From Areca catechu (lineage: Eukaryota; Streptophyta; Magnoliopsida; Arecales; Arecaceae): a DNA stretch of 64,000 nt. This document shows positions 11,538-23,449 of the stretch, piece by piece (within the stretch, counting starts at the first letter, position 1; every line of letters starts with the position of its first letter). Where the stretch lies: positions 201,452,631 to 201,516,630 of the forward strand of contig CM038045.1 of assembly GCA_021397845.1 (NCBI GenBank), given 5' to 3'. A program made the position numbers and the translations under genes. Under the pieces are notes generated by a model that was not told the DNA's origin, did not search any database, and saw only the letters and a program-made list of their open reading frames with translations.

Positions 11538-14450
11538 GAGGAGATGCCTTTTTAAGGTGCTCTCCCGGTGGACAGGGTCTCTGATTAGGAGAACACAAAT
11601 TTGACTCTTTCCGTGTCTCTAGGGAGGTGCGGGATGCTCTTTGGTTTCTCGGAGAGGATAAATCCCTAGGCCCGGATGGATTCCCTCCCCTGTTCTTCTG
11701 TCGGTACTAGTCCATCATTGGGGGCGAGGTCATGGAGGCGATTCAGGTAATATTTATTGCCGGCATCCCTACTGAATGAAAGCAAACCCTGATCACTATG
11801 ATCCTGAAGAGATCGGATGCTTCTACTCCGAGCCATTTCAGATCAATTAGCCTATGTACCATCCTTTATAAAGTCTGTGCAAGGATCCTAGTCGGGCGAT
11901 TATAGTTGGTTGTGCCTTGTCTCATCAGCCCTGAGCAAGGAGTATTTATCAATGGATGCTGCATCACTGATAATGTCCTTCTTGCCCAGGAATTCATGCA
12001 TTATCTCAGGCGCTCCCCTACTCGGCACAGTCTCATGGCAATTAAGCTTGACATGGAGCATGCCTATGATCGGATGAGCTGGTATTTCCTTCGACAGACC
12101 CTCCATCAGTTTGGCTTCTACCTTAACTAGATTAGGTGGATCATGGACTGCGTGGAGGATCCTAGCTTTACCATTCTAGTGAATGGCACCCTGACTGAGT
12201 ACTTTTCTTCATCGACCAAGCTTTGTCAAGGTTGTCCTTTATCTCCTTACCTATTTATCTTATGACTGATGCTCTCTCCCGTGCATTGAGGGTCACTGTC
12301 TAAAGGTCATTACTTGAGCCCTACTAGCTCGCCCCTAGAGTCCTCCCTCCCTCCACCTACTCTTTGCAGACAACTGCCTCCTCATTGGTCGAGCCACCCC
12401 TAGAATGCTAGCAGTTTTGCCTCCATTGTGGAATCCTACTGTCATGGATCCGACTAGTTGGTCAACTTGCAGAAATCTAATGTCATGTTCAATCCCAAAA
12501 TGAAGACCCAGACAAAGTAGTCTATCCTGACCAGATTGGAGATCCCTGAGCAGACCGAGATTTTCACCTATCTTGGTGTCCCTAAGACTGGTAGGAGACT
12601 AAGGAGGACAGAGTGCAGACCCATGGTACAGTGGGTTTGCAGTCGTCTTGAGGGTTGGCAGGCCACTTCTCTCTCTATGATGGGCAGACTCACACTCATC
12701 AGGTCAGTCTTATGTTCTATTCATGTTTACCTTTTGGCGAACACTGTGTTGCCTACTACTTTCTTGAGGGAGATGGAGCAGATGTTCCAGACTTTTCTCT
12801 GAAATTCCAATCATGATAGTCATGGCATTCACTTGGTATCTTGGACACTATTTGTCAGCCAGTCAGGGATGAAGGACTTGGGATTCAGTCTCTGCTGGAC
12901 AGGAGGGTGGTACTTATCGCCAGATATGCAGTGAGATTTCTTCTCTAGCCCAATTGCCTATGGAGCAGGGTGATGCAGGCCCGATATAGTACGTGGAGTC
13001 AGGGATCTCAAATCCAGTCTACTTTGTGGTTGCTCTTTCATCTAGAGGGAGATCTGTGCCCGTGGCTCCACCATGTTGGCCCATATTAGATGTTTGATTG
13101 GTGATGGGTCTACGATTAATGTCAGTCAGGATGCATGGATTTTTAGCTTACCTCTCTCCAGGTGGCCAACATTTGTTAGCATGGAGCAAGTTGATACCCT
13201 TCATGTTTGTGATTTCATGACGGATGACGGTAGGATATGGAGAGCTCAGGAGATTACCAGACTCTTTGGAAGCCACCTGGCATAGGATTATCACCATCAC
13301 AATCCTGAGTCATCGATGTCAGGATTTGAGGATATGGGGTCAATCTTGCTACCTCAAGGTCCCTTCGAGCATCATCTTTGACTTGTATAGGAGACCCTCT
13401 GATATAAGGATGGTAGCAGCTTGGACCTGGAGACTGCCAGTCCATCCTAGAGTGCACCTCTTCCTCTGGAAGATGGCTCGGAATCGCCTCCCTACGAGGA
13501 CTCTGCTCAGGCACAGGGCTATGGATATCTCGATGTCCTATCCGGTCTGTGGCTTAGAGGATGAGTCCATTGAGCATGCTATTCTCAATTACCCCAGGGC
13601 GAGGCTAATCTGGAGGCAGGTTGGGAGGTGGCCTTGGGATGGGGATGATGGGCCATTGCTGTGCTCCTTCCTTGACATGCTCTGGTAGCGGTCGATTGAG
13701 GATGGTCGCTACTATGCCTACATTGCCTACCAGATTTGGTTATCTAGAATCACACTAGCGTTTGATGAGCTGGCCACTTCGGCACACTGAATTCTTCAAA
13801 GAGGTGCACTTATGGCGACGGAGTTTTTCTATTATAACACTATTACGACCCTTATGACCCTAGATCCCTGGGACCCCCTTGCTATCTCGGCAGCGGCCTA
13901 GAGGGCTATCTATATCTCCTAGGAGCCCCCCTTTAGGGTTTATCAAGGTAAATTTTGATGGCAGTATCCGTGGTATATCTAGTGGTGCAGGATATGTTAT
14001 TCGGGATGTTAATGGCAAGCTTCTTGCGACTGGAGGCCTTTTTCTTCATGAGCCCTCGATCCTAGAGGCTGAGCTTAGAGCTGCTTGGGCCGGCATCACC
14101 AGAGTTGTTCATGACTTGCATGCTAGGAAAATCCTCATTGAGGGAGATTCTTCCACTATTATCACCTGGATTCAGGATAGGGTGGAGTGTCCCGATGCCC
14201 ATCCTCTCCTTTGTAATATATGGAGCTCCCTCTGGTCACCCTTGAGTGCCTCCATCTATCATCTCTACCGGGAGGTGAATAGCGCTGCTAACTGGGTTGC
14301 CTCCTTTGTTGCTCACCATTCGTACGACTGGTCTTGGAGTCAGAGTGACAATATCCCAGTGCCTCTTCAAGATCTTTTTTTTCTTGATCTTCTAGGCTAC
14401 TCACGCACCAGCATTGTGTGACTGCCCGACTTTATCAAAAAAAAGTAAAG
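11538..14450 (+). pseudogene. Decayed L1-type LINE (RT, zf-RVT, RNase H)
   Basis: Scattered frames carry LINE reverse-transcriptase motifs in order: SPGPDGFP (near 11670), HFRSISLC, the palm region KLDMEHAYDRMSW (12045-12085), GCPLSPYLF (12230-12260) and FADNCLLIGRA (near 12365, in place of the usual F/YADD). Next comes a zf-RVT region (VHPRVHLFLWKMARNRLPT, near 13440-13500). It ends with an RVT_3-type RNase H (13930-14340: KVNFDGS, ELRAAWAG, IEGDSSTII). Stops and frameshifts occur throughout, so it is dead. The 5' part, including the endonuclease, is missing because the fragment starts at the gypsy LTR edge. The 3' end is a short run of A at 14437-14445. Confidence 0.88.
13879..14421 (+). 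CDS. RNase H domain remnant of the LINE
   Basis: This is a 180-codon open stretch matching the plant LINE-associated RNase H family (RVT_3). The catalytic acidic residues are seen in NFDGS, the ELRAAW segment and EGDSS. It is only the C-terminal piece of a longer broken ORF2, so it is not expected to be independently expressed. Confidence 0.6.
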   Translation: MLSRQRPRGLSISPRSPPLGFIKVNFDGSIRGISSGAGYVIRDVNGKLLATGGLFLHEPSILEAELRAAWAGITRVVHDLHARKILIEGDSSTIITWIQDRVECPDAHPLLCNIWSSLWSPLSASIYHLYREVNSAANWVASFVAHHSYDWSWSQSDNIPVPLQDLFFLDLLGYSRTSIV

Positions 14451-14648
14451 TTTTTATAAAAAGCTATTTGCTATTTGATAACTACATTTATAAAGTACTT
14501 TGAAATTTTAATATATGTTTAGTAAATAAAATAAAAAATATTTTAAGTATGACAAAATGATAATAAAAGATATTACATAATATTATATAGTATAGAAGAA
14601 TATAATATAATATAATATTATTATATTATATAATATTATTATCATTAA
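14451..14648. repeat. AT-rich arm, (TA)n/(TAATA)n
   Basis: This low-complexity TATAATA-rich stretch follows an AGCTATTTGCTATTTG segment. Read in reverse, a similar AT-rich arm closes the GC-rich block at 22070-22610. Confidence 0.6.
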
Positions 14649-15807
14649 TGTGGTGACATCTGCTAACGTGGAGCATGCGGGCGGCCATGATGATAGGAGA
14701 CCCGCCACCTGGGTGTGGCGGCTTGGCGAAGAGCCGAGGTCAAGTTCCCAGCCGAGGCCGGGCTCATTGGACGAGCCTTCCATCTGAGGTTAGCCTCCTT
14801 GTCGAGGTCAAGCTTCCAGCTGAGGCCGGGCTCATTAGAAGAGCCCCCCGTCTGAGGTCAGCCTCCCTGTCGAGGTCAGGCTCCTAGCTGAGGTCGGGCT
14901 CATTGGATGAGCCCCCCGTCTGAGGTCAACCTCCCTGCCGAGGTCAAGCTTTCAGCCGAAGCCAGGCTCATGAGGCATGCCCCTGTCCGAGGTCAGCTCC
15001 CGGTCGGGGCCACGCTCACATCCTAAGGCGGAATCCCAGATATGGAGTTCTAGCCAGAAAGTAGATATTCAAATCATACCACAGCAAAAGCCTGGCCACC
15101 CGCAGCCTTCTGCAGGCGGCGCCAGTCCTACCAGAAGTATGATATGGGCACCCCCAGGCCCCAAGCTCGGTGGCATGCTGCCATGCCCACGACCGTACCA
15201 CCAACGATCTCCCACCACTGTGACACGACAACCGGAGCCTCCATATGAGAGGAATCCAACCAAGGCCCCAGGACCTGCAATGCCTGGGCAGTCCCTCCTG
15301 AAATAGAAGCGTCCCTCCTATAAGGAGCAGGGGAGAAGAAAGAAAAAAGAGGGGAGAAAGAAAAGAAGGGAGTTCTTTTTTTCTGGGGAAGGTTTGCAGA
15401 TTGGCACATCCATGGGGCTTCTTTGGGCTCCCTGAGATCTTTTCTCAAAGAGAGCTTGGCCCCTCCTTCAGAGAGAAAGAAAAAGGTAAGGAAGGTAAGA
15501 ACACAGGGTAAGGCGAGGGAGAGGTAAGTCCCCATTCCCCGCTCTCGATCCCTACTCTTTCCATTTCTTTTACATTTCTGTCTCGAGTCTCACCCTCCTA
15601 GTGGACAGGTCTCCCAAGCCCTACACCGTGGAGGTCCTCCGTTCCCCTCGATCGTCCCACTGACTTGATCGTCGGAATATCCTCGCTAGAATCCCCAGCC
15701 CGGGTCTCTCCTATTTTGCAAGAAGGAAGGGAGGACGCACGGTGACGGGGGAGGAGAAACACTCCAGCATGACCGAGCTGTAGGCCATGGCGATCTTGGT
15801 GGTAACA
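14649..15807 (+). mobile_element. GC-rich LTR-like module 1
   Basis: It has TG..CA boundaries (TGTGGTGACA to GGTGGTAACA). A GC-rich minisatellite in the left half has units of about 65-70 bp built on GAGGTCAAGC, AGCCGAGGCC and GGGCTCATTGG (14715-14990). A TATA-like CTATAAGG lies near 15318. It is followed by GAT then TGGCGCACCAGG at 15811, the same layout as the primer site of the Tat-type element at 26963-26977. The segment CACTGACTTGATCGTCGGA near 15658 recurs with small changes near 21486. No protein domain is seen; the ORFs in this block are compositional. Confidence 0.5.
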
Positions 15808-18082
15808 GATTGGCGCACCAGGTAAGGATAAATTTTCAAGATCCTGGCGACCAACAGATTGGTGTGCCAGGAAGGGGGATGAAGTAATCCTGGCAACCAA
15901 CAAATTGGTGCGCCAAGAACAGCAGCAACCATCCTCACCCCTGGGGGGCAGACCGGGGGTACAAGAGGGGAAGACGACCGTGTTTTCCCAAATGATGGTC
16001 ACCTACCACAATGCCCTCCGATTGGAACTAGCTCCATCCATCTCTCCTTAAGACGATGGTCAACGAGTTCGACCCGTGCCCCCCTGAAGGAGTAACACAC
16101 TCCCATCCATGCGACCAGAGTCTGATGGATAATTCTCTTCCCCTATTACCCTCATAATATGAAGAGTTGTGTGATAGGTTCACAAGCAAAGCTTTTATCT
16201 CGCCATCGTTGGCAAGTATTGCAGTCCAACACTTGTCGCTAAGCCCACGATCTAGGGATGTCAGCCAGGAAGCCCGAGGGGTCCCGCCGTCTACTGCTTG
16301 ACACTCAGATTAGCTCTTGCCATGCTCATAGTTTGAAGATGTCCGCAGTGACTCAACAAAGTCCCGCCATCCATCGCGAGGCTCACAGTTTGGCAACTGC
16401 TATGCTAATAGTCTGAAGATATCCGTGGAGAATCCAAAAGGCCCCCGCCATCTATCGCCTGACTCTCAGTTCATCTCTTGTCTTGGTCACAGTTCAGAGA
16501 TATCTGCGGTGACTCAACAAAGTCCTGCTATCTACCGTGAGGCTCATAGCTTGGCATCTACTATGCTCATAGTTTGGAGATGTTCACGGGGAACCGACTG
16601 GCACCCGCTACACTACGATCCGGAGATGTCCGCAGAGATGCCAGAAGCTCCGCCACCTGACTCGCAGCATGGTCAACCAACAAGCTGAGCCCTCTTGACG
16701 AGCCTGCGTCAAAGCTTTGAGCTCGGAGCATCCACCACCTTGTCAAGGATGTAAGACTTGTCCTTTGAATATTGAGACTCACTTTTAGTGCAACCTTGTC
16801 TTCTGTCTGTGCAGGCACTCATCTGACCGACCTCAAGTTTGCCTAAGCTCAAAAACTTACAAATCCTGGCACTCTAAGCCCGGAAACTCCCGAAGTCCGG
16901 CACTCTAAGCCCGAAAACTCCCGAAGCCTGGCACTCTAAGCCTAGAAACTTTCGAAGCTCGATACTCTAAGCCCAAAAACTTACGAAGCCTGACACTCTA
17001 AGCCCAGAAACTCCCGAAGCCTAGTACTCTAAGCCCGAAAACTTTTAAAGCCCGAAACTCTAAGCCCGGAAACTCTTGAAGCCCGGCACTCAACACCAGA
17101 AGCTTAGCAAACCTCTCGGCTCTGGCTGCCTTGCTCACAGTCCGGAGATGTTAGCTGGAAAACTCCAGAAGTCCCGACCATCTATTGCCTAACTCATATC
17201 TTGGCACATCAAGCCCCTCGGTCTCCTCCATCAGGCCCCTCGGCCTCCTTCATCAGGCCCCTCGGCCTCCTCATCAGGCTCCTTGGACTCCTCCATCAGG
17301 CCTCTCGGTCCCCCCATCAAGCCACTCAGCTCCGGTTGCCTCGCTAACAGTCCGGAGATGTCCATCGGGAAACTCTAGAAGTCTGGACCATCTACCACCT
17401 GACTCATAGCTCAGGCCTCTTGGCCTCCTTCGTCAGGCCTCTCAACCTCCTCCATCAGGCCTCTCGGCCCCTTCATCAAGCCTCTCAGCTCCGGCTACCT
17501 TGCTCACAGTCCGGAGATGTCCATCAAGAAACTTCAAAAGTCCCGGCCATCTATTAGCCTCCTGTATCAGTCCTCTCGGTCTCCATTAGGCCTCTCGACC
17601 TCCTCCATCAGGCCTCTCAGCCCCCTATCAAGCCTCTTGGCTCCGGCCGCCTTGCTGATAGTCCGAGAATGTTTGCCCTGAAACTCCAGAAGTCCCGACC
17701 ATCTATCACCTAACTCACAGCTTGGCGCATCAGGCCTCTTGGCCTCCTTCATCAGGCCTCTCAGTCCCCTCCATCAAGCCTCTCGGCTCTGACCACCTTG
17801 CTCACAGTTCGGAGATGTCCGTCGAGAAACTCCAGAAGTCCTGACCATCTACCGTCTGACTCACAGCTTGGCGCATCAGGCCCCTCGACCTCCTCCATCA
17901 GGCCTCTCAGCCTCCTTCATAGCCCCTCGGCCTCCTCCATCAAGCCTCTCAGCCTCCTTTATCAGGCCTCTCGGCCCCCTCCATCAAGCCATTTGGCTTT
18001 GGCCACTTTGCTGACAGTTCAAAGATGTCCCCCGGGAAACTCCAGAAGTCTCGACCATCTACCGCCTGACTTATAGCTTGGC
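15808..18082 (+). repeat. Nested GC-rich tandem repeats, non-coding
   Basis: Several repeat families follow one another. Three AACA(G/A)ATTGG(C/T)G(C/T)GCCA motifs lie at about 15803-15920. Diverged units of about 180 bp (AGTGACTCAACAAAGTCC) span about 16330-16600. About seven units of 32-33 bp (GGCACTCTAAGCCCG) span about 16855-17095. A higher-order repeat at about 17110-18080 combines GTCCGGAGATGTCC and AACTCCAGAAGTCC with runs of CATCAGGCCTCTCGGCCTCC. No conserved protein frame is evident. It looks like the filler of a non-autonomous LTR element. Confidence 0.7.
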
Positions 18083-19655
18083 TGTTGAGAATTGTGTCCC
18101 AAAGCCAATCATCTAGGCTATAGACGGTTGTGCTATTTGTATTTGAATTTTGATATAAATAAAAGTTATCTTTTGGTTGTTCATCACAAGTGCATTTTCC
18201 TTAATTTAAACTCTTTTGTGATGATATCCTTTGAGCTACCTTGTATGCGATGTAGAGAGGATGCATCGTGTAGTTCATAAATTTATTTATGACCAAATGA
18301 TACACTATTTCGGGATGATGGTATATCAAGAGTAGGTCGTTGATGTCATATCTGTTGGTTGTCCTCTTAACCAAGTAACATGAAGATGCTGGTATAATAT
18401 CGGGTGTTGTGTTTGACACTTCACTGAATGTGACTCTCATGCGAATTCTCTTACTACCGAAGATGAGTCTTCCATTAGAATGTGGACTTGAATTATTTCT
18501 TTGACTTAAGATCACTATGGCAGCTTGCAAGCAACTCACTATACTTTGGTGCCGGACTATCTAGATTTCTAATCCGATGAAGGAAGATTACTGGGTACAG
18601 TCAAGTACTTGTGTAGCGGTAGTAGGATCGAGATAGGATTGACCTCTCCAAATGATTTGAGTTGAATGCTTTATATGCCTCAATTGAGTAAGACCTTAGC
18701 CAGGGCATTCCTTGTAAGGAGTTGCAGGGATTCTTTGAGACATATTCTGATGGACTGCTTAGGGTTGGGTAGTTTAACCCTTTGCCATCCGGAGCATTAG
18801 GAGGTTTAAGGAATAAGTTCAATGCTATTCCATATTCGATAGGTTCATGTTGCTCTGCAACCTTCAACCTATCTGGACGCCAAGTGTCATTGCTAGATGG
18901 AGACTTTGGCTGGTACTGAAAATGTTCCCGTGCTACCGGTTTAGTATTTGAACCTATGGAGTCGCACACCGAGGGTTTCTTCTTGCTTTGTTGGCATGCA
19001 AACGATTGGAATCATTCCGGACTCGTTTGACAAGATGTTGTCAAACTTTTATTCGAGCCGACTCTTCTTGAACGAGTCGACTCGATTGACGAACTGCTGA
19101 AATTCAAAAATCTTTCATTAAATGCTGTAATTATTATGGGATTTAATGCTGGGAGTTTCGAGTTTTAATGATTGCTATTGCTGACCAAGGGACTTCTAAC
19201 CTCCCTGGAATCTCAAGAGACCCCAAAACTGCTTTTTAATCTCTCATTATTTCTCTTAATTGTTTTGAGGGCTGCTGCTATATTTAAATGGCTAGGCTGC
19301 AGAAAGTAAATAGTTCACTCCTCATTTTCCATAGGTCAGTGGGGTCTCTAGGATCGCGACTGAGAGGCGGACTTCCGATTTTCTCCAGGTGACCGTCACC
19401 AAGGTATGTACTTGTGTTATGTATGACACATTGTTCCTTACCGCATTATTGTATAGTTATGAGAATAATTCCATATTTTATACTTTGGTTGCATGGTTTC
19501 ATTTTTACATTACTCTAGATGCATCTTAATCTTGGTATTGAGGTTGTGTTAATTAGATTAATATCTTGATAAAATGTTTTTATCGCTTTCCGCTGCTGTA
19601 TGCTTTTAGAAAAGTTTTAAAATGCATGCTTCACCTCTAGGAACGGTTCCTTCCA
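18083..19655 (+). mobile_element. Copia-type LTR (1,573 bp)
   Basis: It begins TGTTGAGAATTGTGTCCC and ends GGTTCCTTCCA, with an initiator-Met primer site directly after it. It interrupts the GC-rich repeat array after AGCTTGGC. Assignment to copia rests on the LTR and PBS layout only, because no pol remains. Minus-strand open frames inside (18201-18539, 18601-18969) match nothing recognised. Confidence 0.65.
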
Positions 19656-19656
19656 T

Positions 19657-19671
19657 TGGTATCAGAGCCAG
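19657..19671 (+). promoter_or_regulatory. Primer binding site (initiator tRNA-Met type)
   Basis: TGGTATCAGAGCCAG starts one base after the LTR end. This is a standard plant retrotransposon PBS. Confidence 0.85.
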
Positions 19672-20390
19672 GTTGGCGCATGCATCTAGTTGAATGTTTC
19701 ATATGAAATCAGTTTGATTTTCTTTACGTAGTACTCGGATTAAGATGGATTCGCCATGGCCATCCGGTCATAGGAGAGAAGTATGGTTTGAAGACCATCT
19801 CTTCCCATTCCAAGGGATCTCATATGGCGTGTAGGGGTGCCGATGCATCATGATCTTATGAAAAAAGAAAGTAAGAAATTTAATGGATTAAAATTATTTT
19901 AGTCTTTGATTTATAGATCATAATTATGTTTAGATAAGATCTAAAAGAAATTTGATCTAAAACCTTGAAAAGTTCATGCGGAAACGTTTGAAGTTTGAAA
20001 ACACTATGTTCTGGAAGAGCTGGCTCGTTCAATAAAGCTAACTCGACCAGAAATCTGTGTTCTGGAAGAGTCGGCTCGAGCAACAGAGATGACTGAAGAG
20101 TCAACTCGAGCAGCAGAGCTGACTCGACCAGAAAATTAAGAAACAATAATTTTAAGCTTCAAACTTTTATGAAATTATTTCATTTCATTTTGAAAATATT
20201 TCAAATAATGTGATACACTTAATTGAGAATTAAGATGTATAATTTTAAGATTTAAGGATATGATTCTGATCTTAAGTCATGATTCATAAATCATGGGTTA
20301 AATGGGATAGGCTAGAAATAGATTCTTATTTGGGTTAGACCTAAGATTAGATGAATTGGATTAATTAGAGATAAGAAACTAATTGATATG
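19672..20390 (+). mobile_element. Truncated internal region of the copia-type element
   Basis: About 0.7 kb of leader-like sequence follows the PBS. It includes short imperfect repeats of GAGCTGACTCGACCAGAAA and GGAAGAGTCGGCTCGAGCA near 20020-20140. No gag or pol motif and no second LTR follow. The element stops where the second GC-rich module starts. Confidence 0.5.
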
Positions 20391-21640
20391 GCTGGATCGC
20401 TGACGTAGGGTGGGCAGATTGATGTGGAGCCCTTATCTGACACCATGCTGGATTTTCAGCATGGGCCCCTTCGTCGAGCTTAGCTCCCCCAGAACAGCGG
20501 AGTCGCCTGCCGAAGTCGAGCGCCGTCCTCCGCCAGGTCGATCCCCGTCGGGGTGGGATACCTAGGCCGAAGCCGAGCGTAAGTCCCCCCCAAGGTGGGC
20601 CACTTAGGATTAGACCCCGTGGTCAGGAGTCGAGCCCAAGTCTCCTCTGCCATGCGGAGCCCCTCCGAGGTTAGGTCCCCTGGGCTAGGCTGCGCCCCAC
20701 CCGCCTCCATCAGGTCGAGCTCGCCCGAAGCCAAGTTCAGCTGGTCCGGAGTCGAGCTCAGCCCTCCTCCGCCCAGTTGAGCCACCTCGAGGCGAAGCCC
20801 CTCGGAGTCGGGCCCCATCTCTCCAGCACGGTCCCAGCTCGGGCAGAGGCACCAACCGCTAAGGAAGCGGCGCCTCCCCTCCAAGGACGATGGCAAGCCT
20901 CCCGAGGGCCGTGCAGCAGTGCCTGCCATGCTGCAATTAATACCCATAGCCATCACTCACACTAGAAGGAAAGGAAATCCCCTGATCAAGGCGCCATGCT
21001 CTCCACCAACCTATCGTACCGCCAGGGGAAGGACCCAGCCAGAGGGCACAAATCTTGAGGGTGGCGGCCCGCAGATCGAGGTCCTGCCAGGCTTCCCGGA
21101 ATGGAGCAAATAGAGGGAATGTCAGAGCGCGTGGAAGCTTTCCCTGCCACCTGTCAGAAAAGGCATCCCGTCTACGGCACGATACCTCATCGCGCACGCC
21201 TGGCGACATGGGCAGATCCCGAGGAAAGCCAGAGTAAAAACCCAACCAGGGTAAGCCAAAAGTAAGTAAGAAAAGAAATAAGCAAAGAAAGAAAAGAAAG
21301 GAGGAAGTGAGACCACTGGGATGGGCAACAGAAAAAAGGGAGAAGGGCCACATAGGAGGACTCTTCCACCTCGGCCATCACCTCTCCCAACCCGCTCTCA
21401 CTTTCATACACACCACATTCACTCCTCATAGTGTGGAGCTCATCTTGAGGGGCTCGACCAAGAAGATCTGTTCCCCTTTATCGTCACTGACTTGACCGTC
21501 GGAGTGCCCATGCCGGAATCCCTGGCTCGGGTCACTAACACTGTTTCTTGCAGGTCCCGAGGCACAGGAGGCATCCCGAAGAGACGAATGGGCGATCTTC
21601 GACGCCACCAGCAGCTACGGGCCACGATGATCCAGGCTCC
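20391..21640 (+). mobile_element. GC-rich LTR-like module 2
   Basis: It is related to 14649-15807. It opens with GCTGACGTAGGGTGGG and a GTCGAGC/CGAAGCC-rich GC minisatellite, passes through an A/G-rich stretch (21240-21300), and contains CACTGACTTGACCGTCGGA (21486) followed by a GCAGGTCCCGAGG segment. The last also occurs in variant form in the Tat-type LTR end (TTGTTGCAGGTCGACCGG). No primer site is seen after it. It may be the 3' partner of module 1 or an independent insertion. The ORFs here follow GC composition and look non-coding. Confidence 0.45.
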
Positions 21641-21985
21641 GGCTCTAACTAGAGAGCTGAGACTCGGCTCCGGCTCGGGAGGCTCGACCTCCGAGGGGCT
21701 CGACCTGGCGGAGGAGGGATGTGCTCGACTCTGGTCTAGGGGGCTCGACCTCAGAAGGACTTGACTTGGCGAAGGAAGGCTCGACTCCTGCTCAGAGGAC
21801 TCGGCCTCAGAGGGGCTCGACCTGGCGGAGGAGGGGTGGGCTTGACACCGATCCTGGGGGCTCGGCCTCGGAGGGGCTCGATCCGGTGAAGGAGGTTGCT
21901 CGGCTCCGGCTTAGGTGCCCCGGGCCTGCGGGTGCTGACTTGACGGAGGATAGAGCTCGGCTTTGACGGACCAGGGGAGCTCGGC
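21641..21985 (+). repeat. GC-rich minisatellite (~65-bp units)
   Basis: Five or so imperfect units contain GGCTCGACCT, GAGGGGCTCGACCTGGCGGAGGA-like and CTCGGCTCCGG-like blocks. No protein family is recognised in any frame. Confidence 0.7.
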
Positions 21986-22059
21986 TCGACAAAGGAGTCC
22001 GAGATGGGGTGTCCACCATGGCAGCCTTTCTGACATGGCATCTAATAGGGATCACATGT

Positions 22060-22620
22060 CAGCTTTCTGCCATATCAATAATATTACTATATTATATTAT
22101 AATGTAATATAATATAATGGATTACAATCTAATCTAATAATAGATTATACTATAACATATTATAATATATTAGTATATATAATAATATAATATTATAATT
22201 AAATATTATTATATTAGATTATATTTTTATAATATAATATGTTATAATAGATTATACCATATATTTATAATATATCATAATATTAATTTATTATTATATT
22301 ATATTATATTTATAGTATAAAAATATAATATGATATGATATAAAATATAATAATGAGATTTTACTTATAGGTATTTTCATTATCCAAAAAATTTATTTAA
22401 ATCAAAATAACTTTCTAACATTAGCCAGAAAGTACATTTGGAAAGAAGCGCTAGAATGAAGCTTTTTTCAAGTAAATATTTTTCAGCTTTCTGATAAAGT
22501 TAAAATAGCTTTCTGATTTTTTACTAAACATCACTATATCATCTAAAAATATTTTTAAAAGATCAAAAAGTACTTTCTCGTACTTCAAAAGTTTAACCAA
22601 ATAGGATCTTAATTGGGCAT
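22060..22620. repeat. AT-rich arm closing the GC-rich block
   Basis: A TATAATA low-complexity tract (22075-22345) is followed by a segment ending GTTTAACCAAATAGGATC. Read in reverse, the order CTATTTG.., AAAGTACTTT, ATGTTTAGTAAA resembles 14460-14550. This suggests weak terminal inverted arms around 14.45-22.6 kb. Confidence 0.45.
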
Positions 22621-23420
22621 TTCGAATAAATATGTCTTGGTCATCGACACTATTTGGAAATCGACTATTTTAATCTAATAGATATGTCCATTTTGGTGAC
22701 TTAGTCGGATCTGAATAACTTAGTCGATCATAAAGTATCGTTGGAAATGGTGTTGACCAAGTTATGGTTATCTATAGTTATTTAGCCTTTTTGTCTTCAG
22801 AGCTATTTGGCTTTAATCTCTTAGTAAATATACTTACTTGGTTCTGAATAAGTTAGTCGGTTCATTATTTTAGCCAATAAATTTGAATGAATTGTGTAAC
22901 ACCCTGAAAGGCTCTCAACGACCTTGTAGTGCTGTGGTGAATGGAGGTGCCACCAGTCACCATGCTATCTCTCAGCCGCCAACCCCCTTTATATAAAAAA
23001 AATTATTTCTGAAATAAGAATATCAATTTTCAGAAAATAGCTATTCATCCTTGTTATTCCAGATTTCTGTTTGGTTGGAAATCTGGAATAATAACTTTAT
23101 TCCAGTATAATTATTGCAGTGGAACCCATCATATAAAAATAAAATGACATGAAATGAGTTATTCCGTGATCCATCATGGAATAGCTCTTTTAAAATATCA
23201 AATATTGATTGGAATAATTTATTCTGGATGGTCCATCTCGATTTTCATAACTATTTAAAAAATAATTTAGAATAAAAAGTTATTTTAGATATAAATACGG
23301 TATCTAAACGGAACTTAAAAGTTTTAGATAAGTTTATTTATTTTTACTTATGTCGACATGGCAAGTTGGTACACATGGTGCATAGGAATTGGCCTTCTGT
23401 CGCAGGGTTTGGTATGTCTT
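22621..23420. other. Intergenic DNA without recognised gene
   Basis: Nothing coding is seen. There are short AT-rich repeats and a clear hairpin at 23056-23089: the 11-base arms ATTCCAGATTT and AAATCTGGAAT are separated by 12 bases. This is the kind of palindrome found in MITEs, but no element ends could be defined. Confidence 0.5.
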
Positions 23421-23426
23421 GCGTAG

Positions 23427-23449
23427 TCTTTTTTTTTTTTTTTTTTTTT
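23427..23449. repeat. Poly(T) tract
   Basis: An uninterrupted T run upstream of the TVP38-like gene. A second T run lies at about 23625-23641. Confidence 0.8.

Noticed and set aside
18201..18969. Two minus-strand ORFs of 112 and 122 codons
   Set aside because: They lie wholly within the copia-type LTR and match no domain.
20480..20956. 158-codon minus ORF and neighbouring GC-rich ORFs (20.5-22.0 kb)
   Set aside because: GC-rich minisatellite DNA rarely contains stops in any frame; all frames are open at once and the residues are compositional (Gly, Arg, Ser, Pro).
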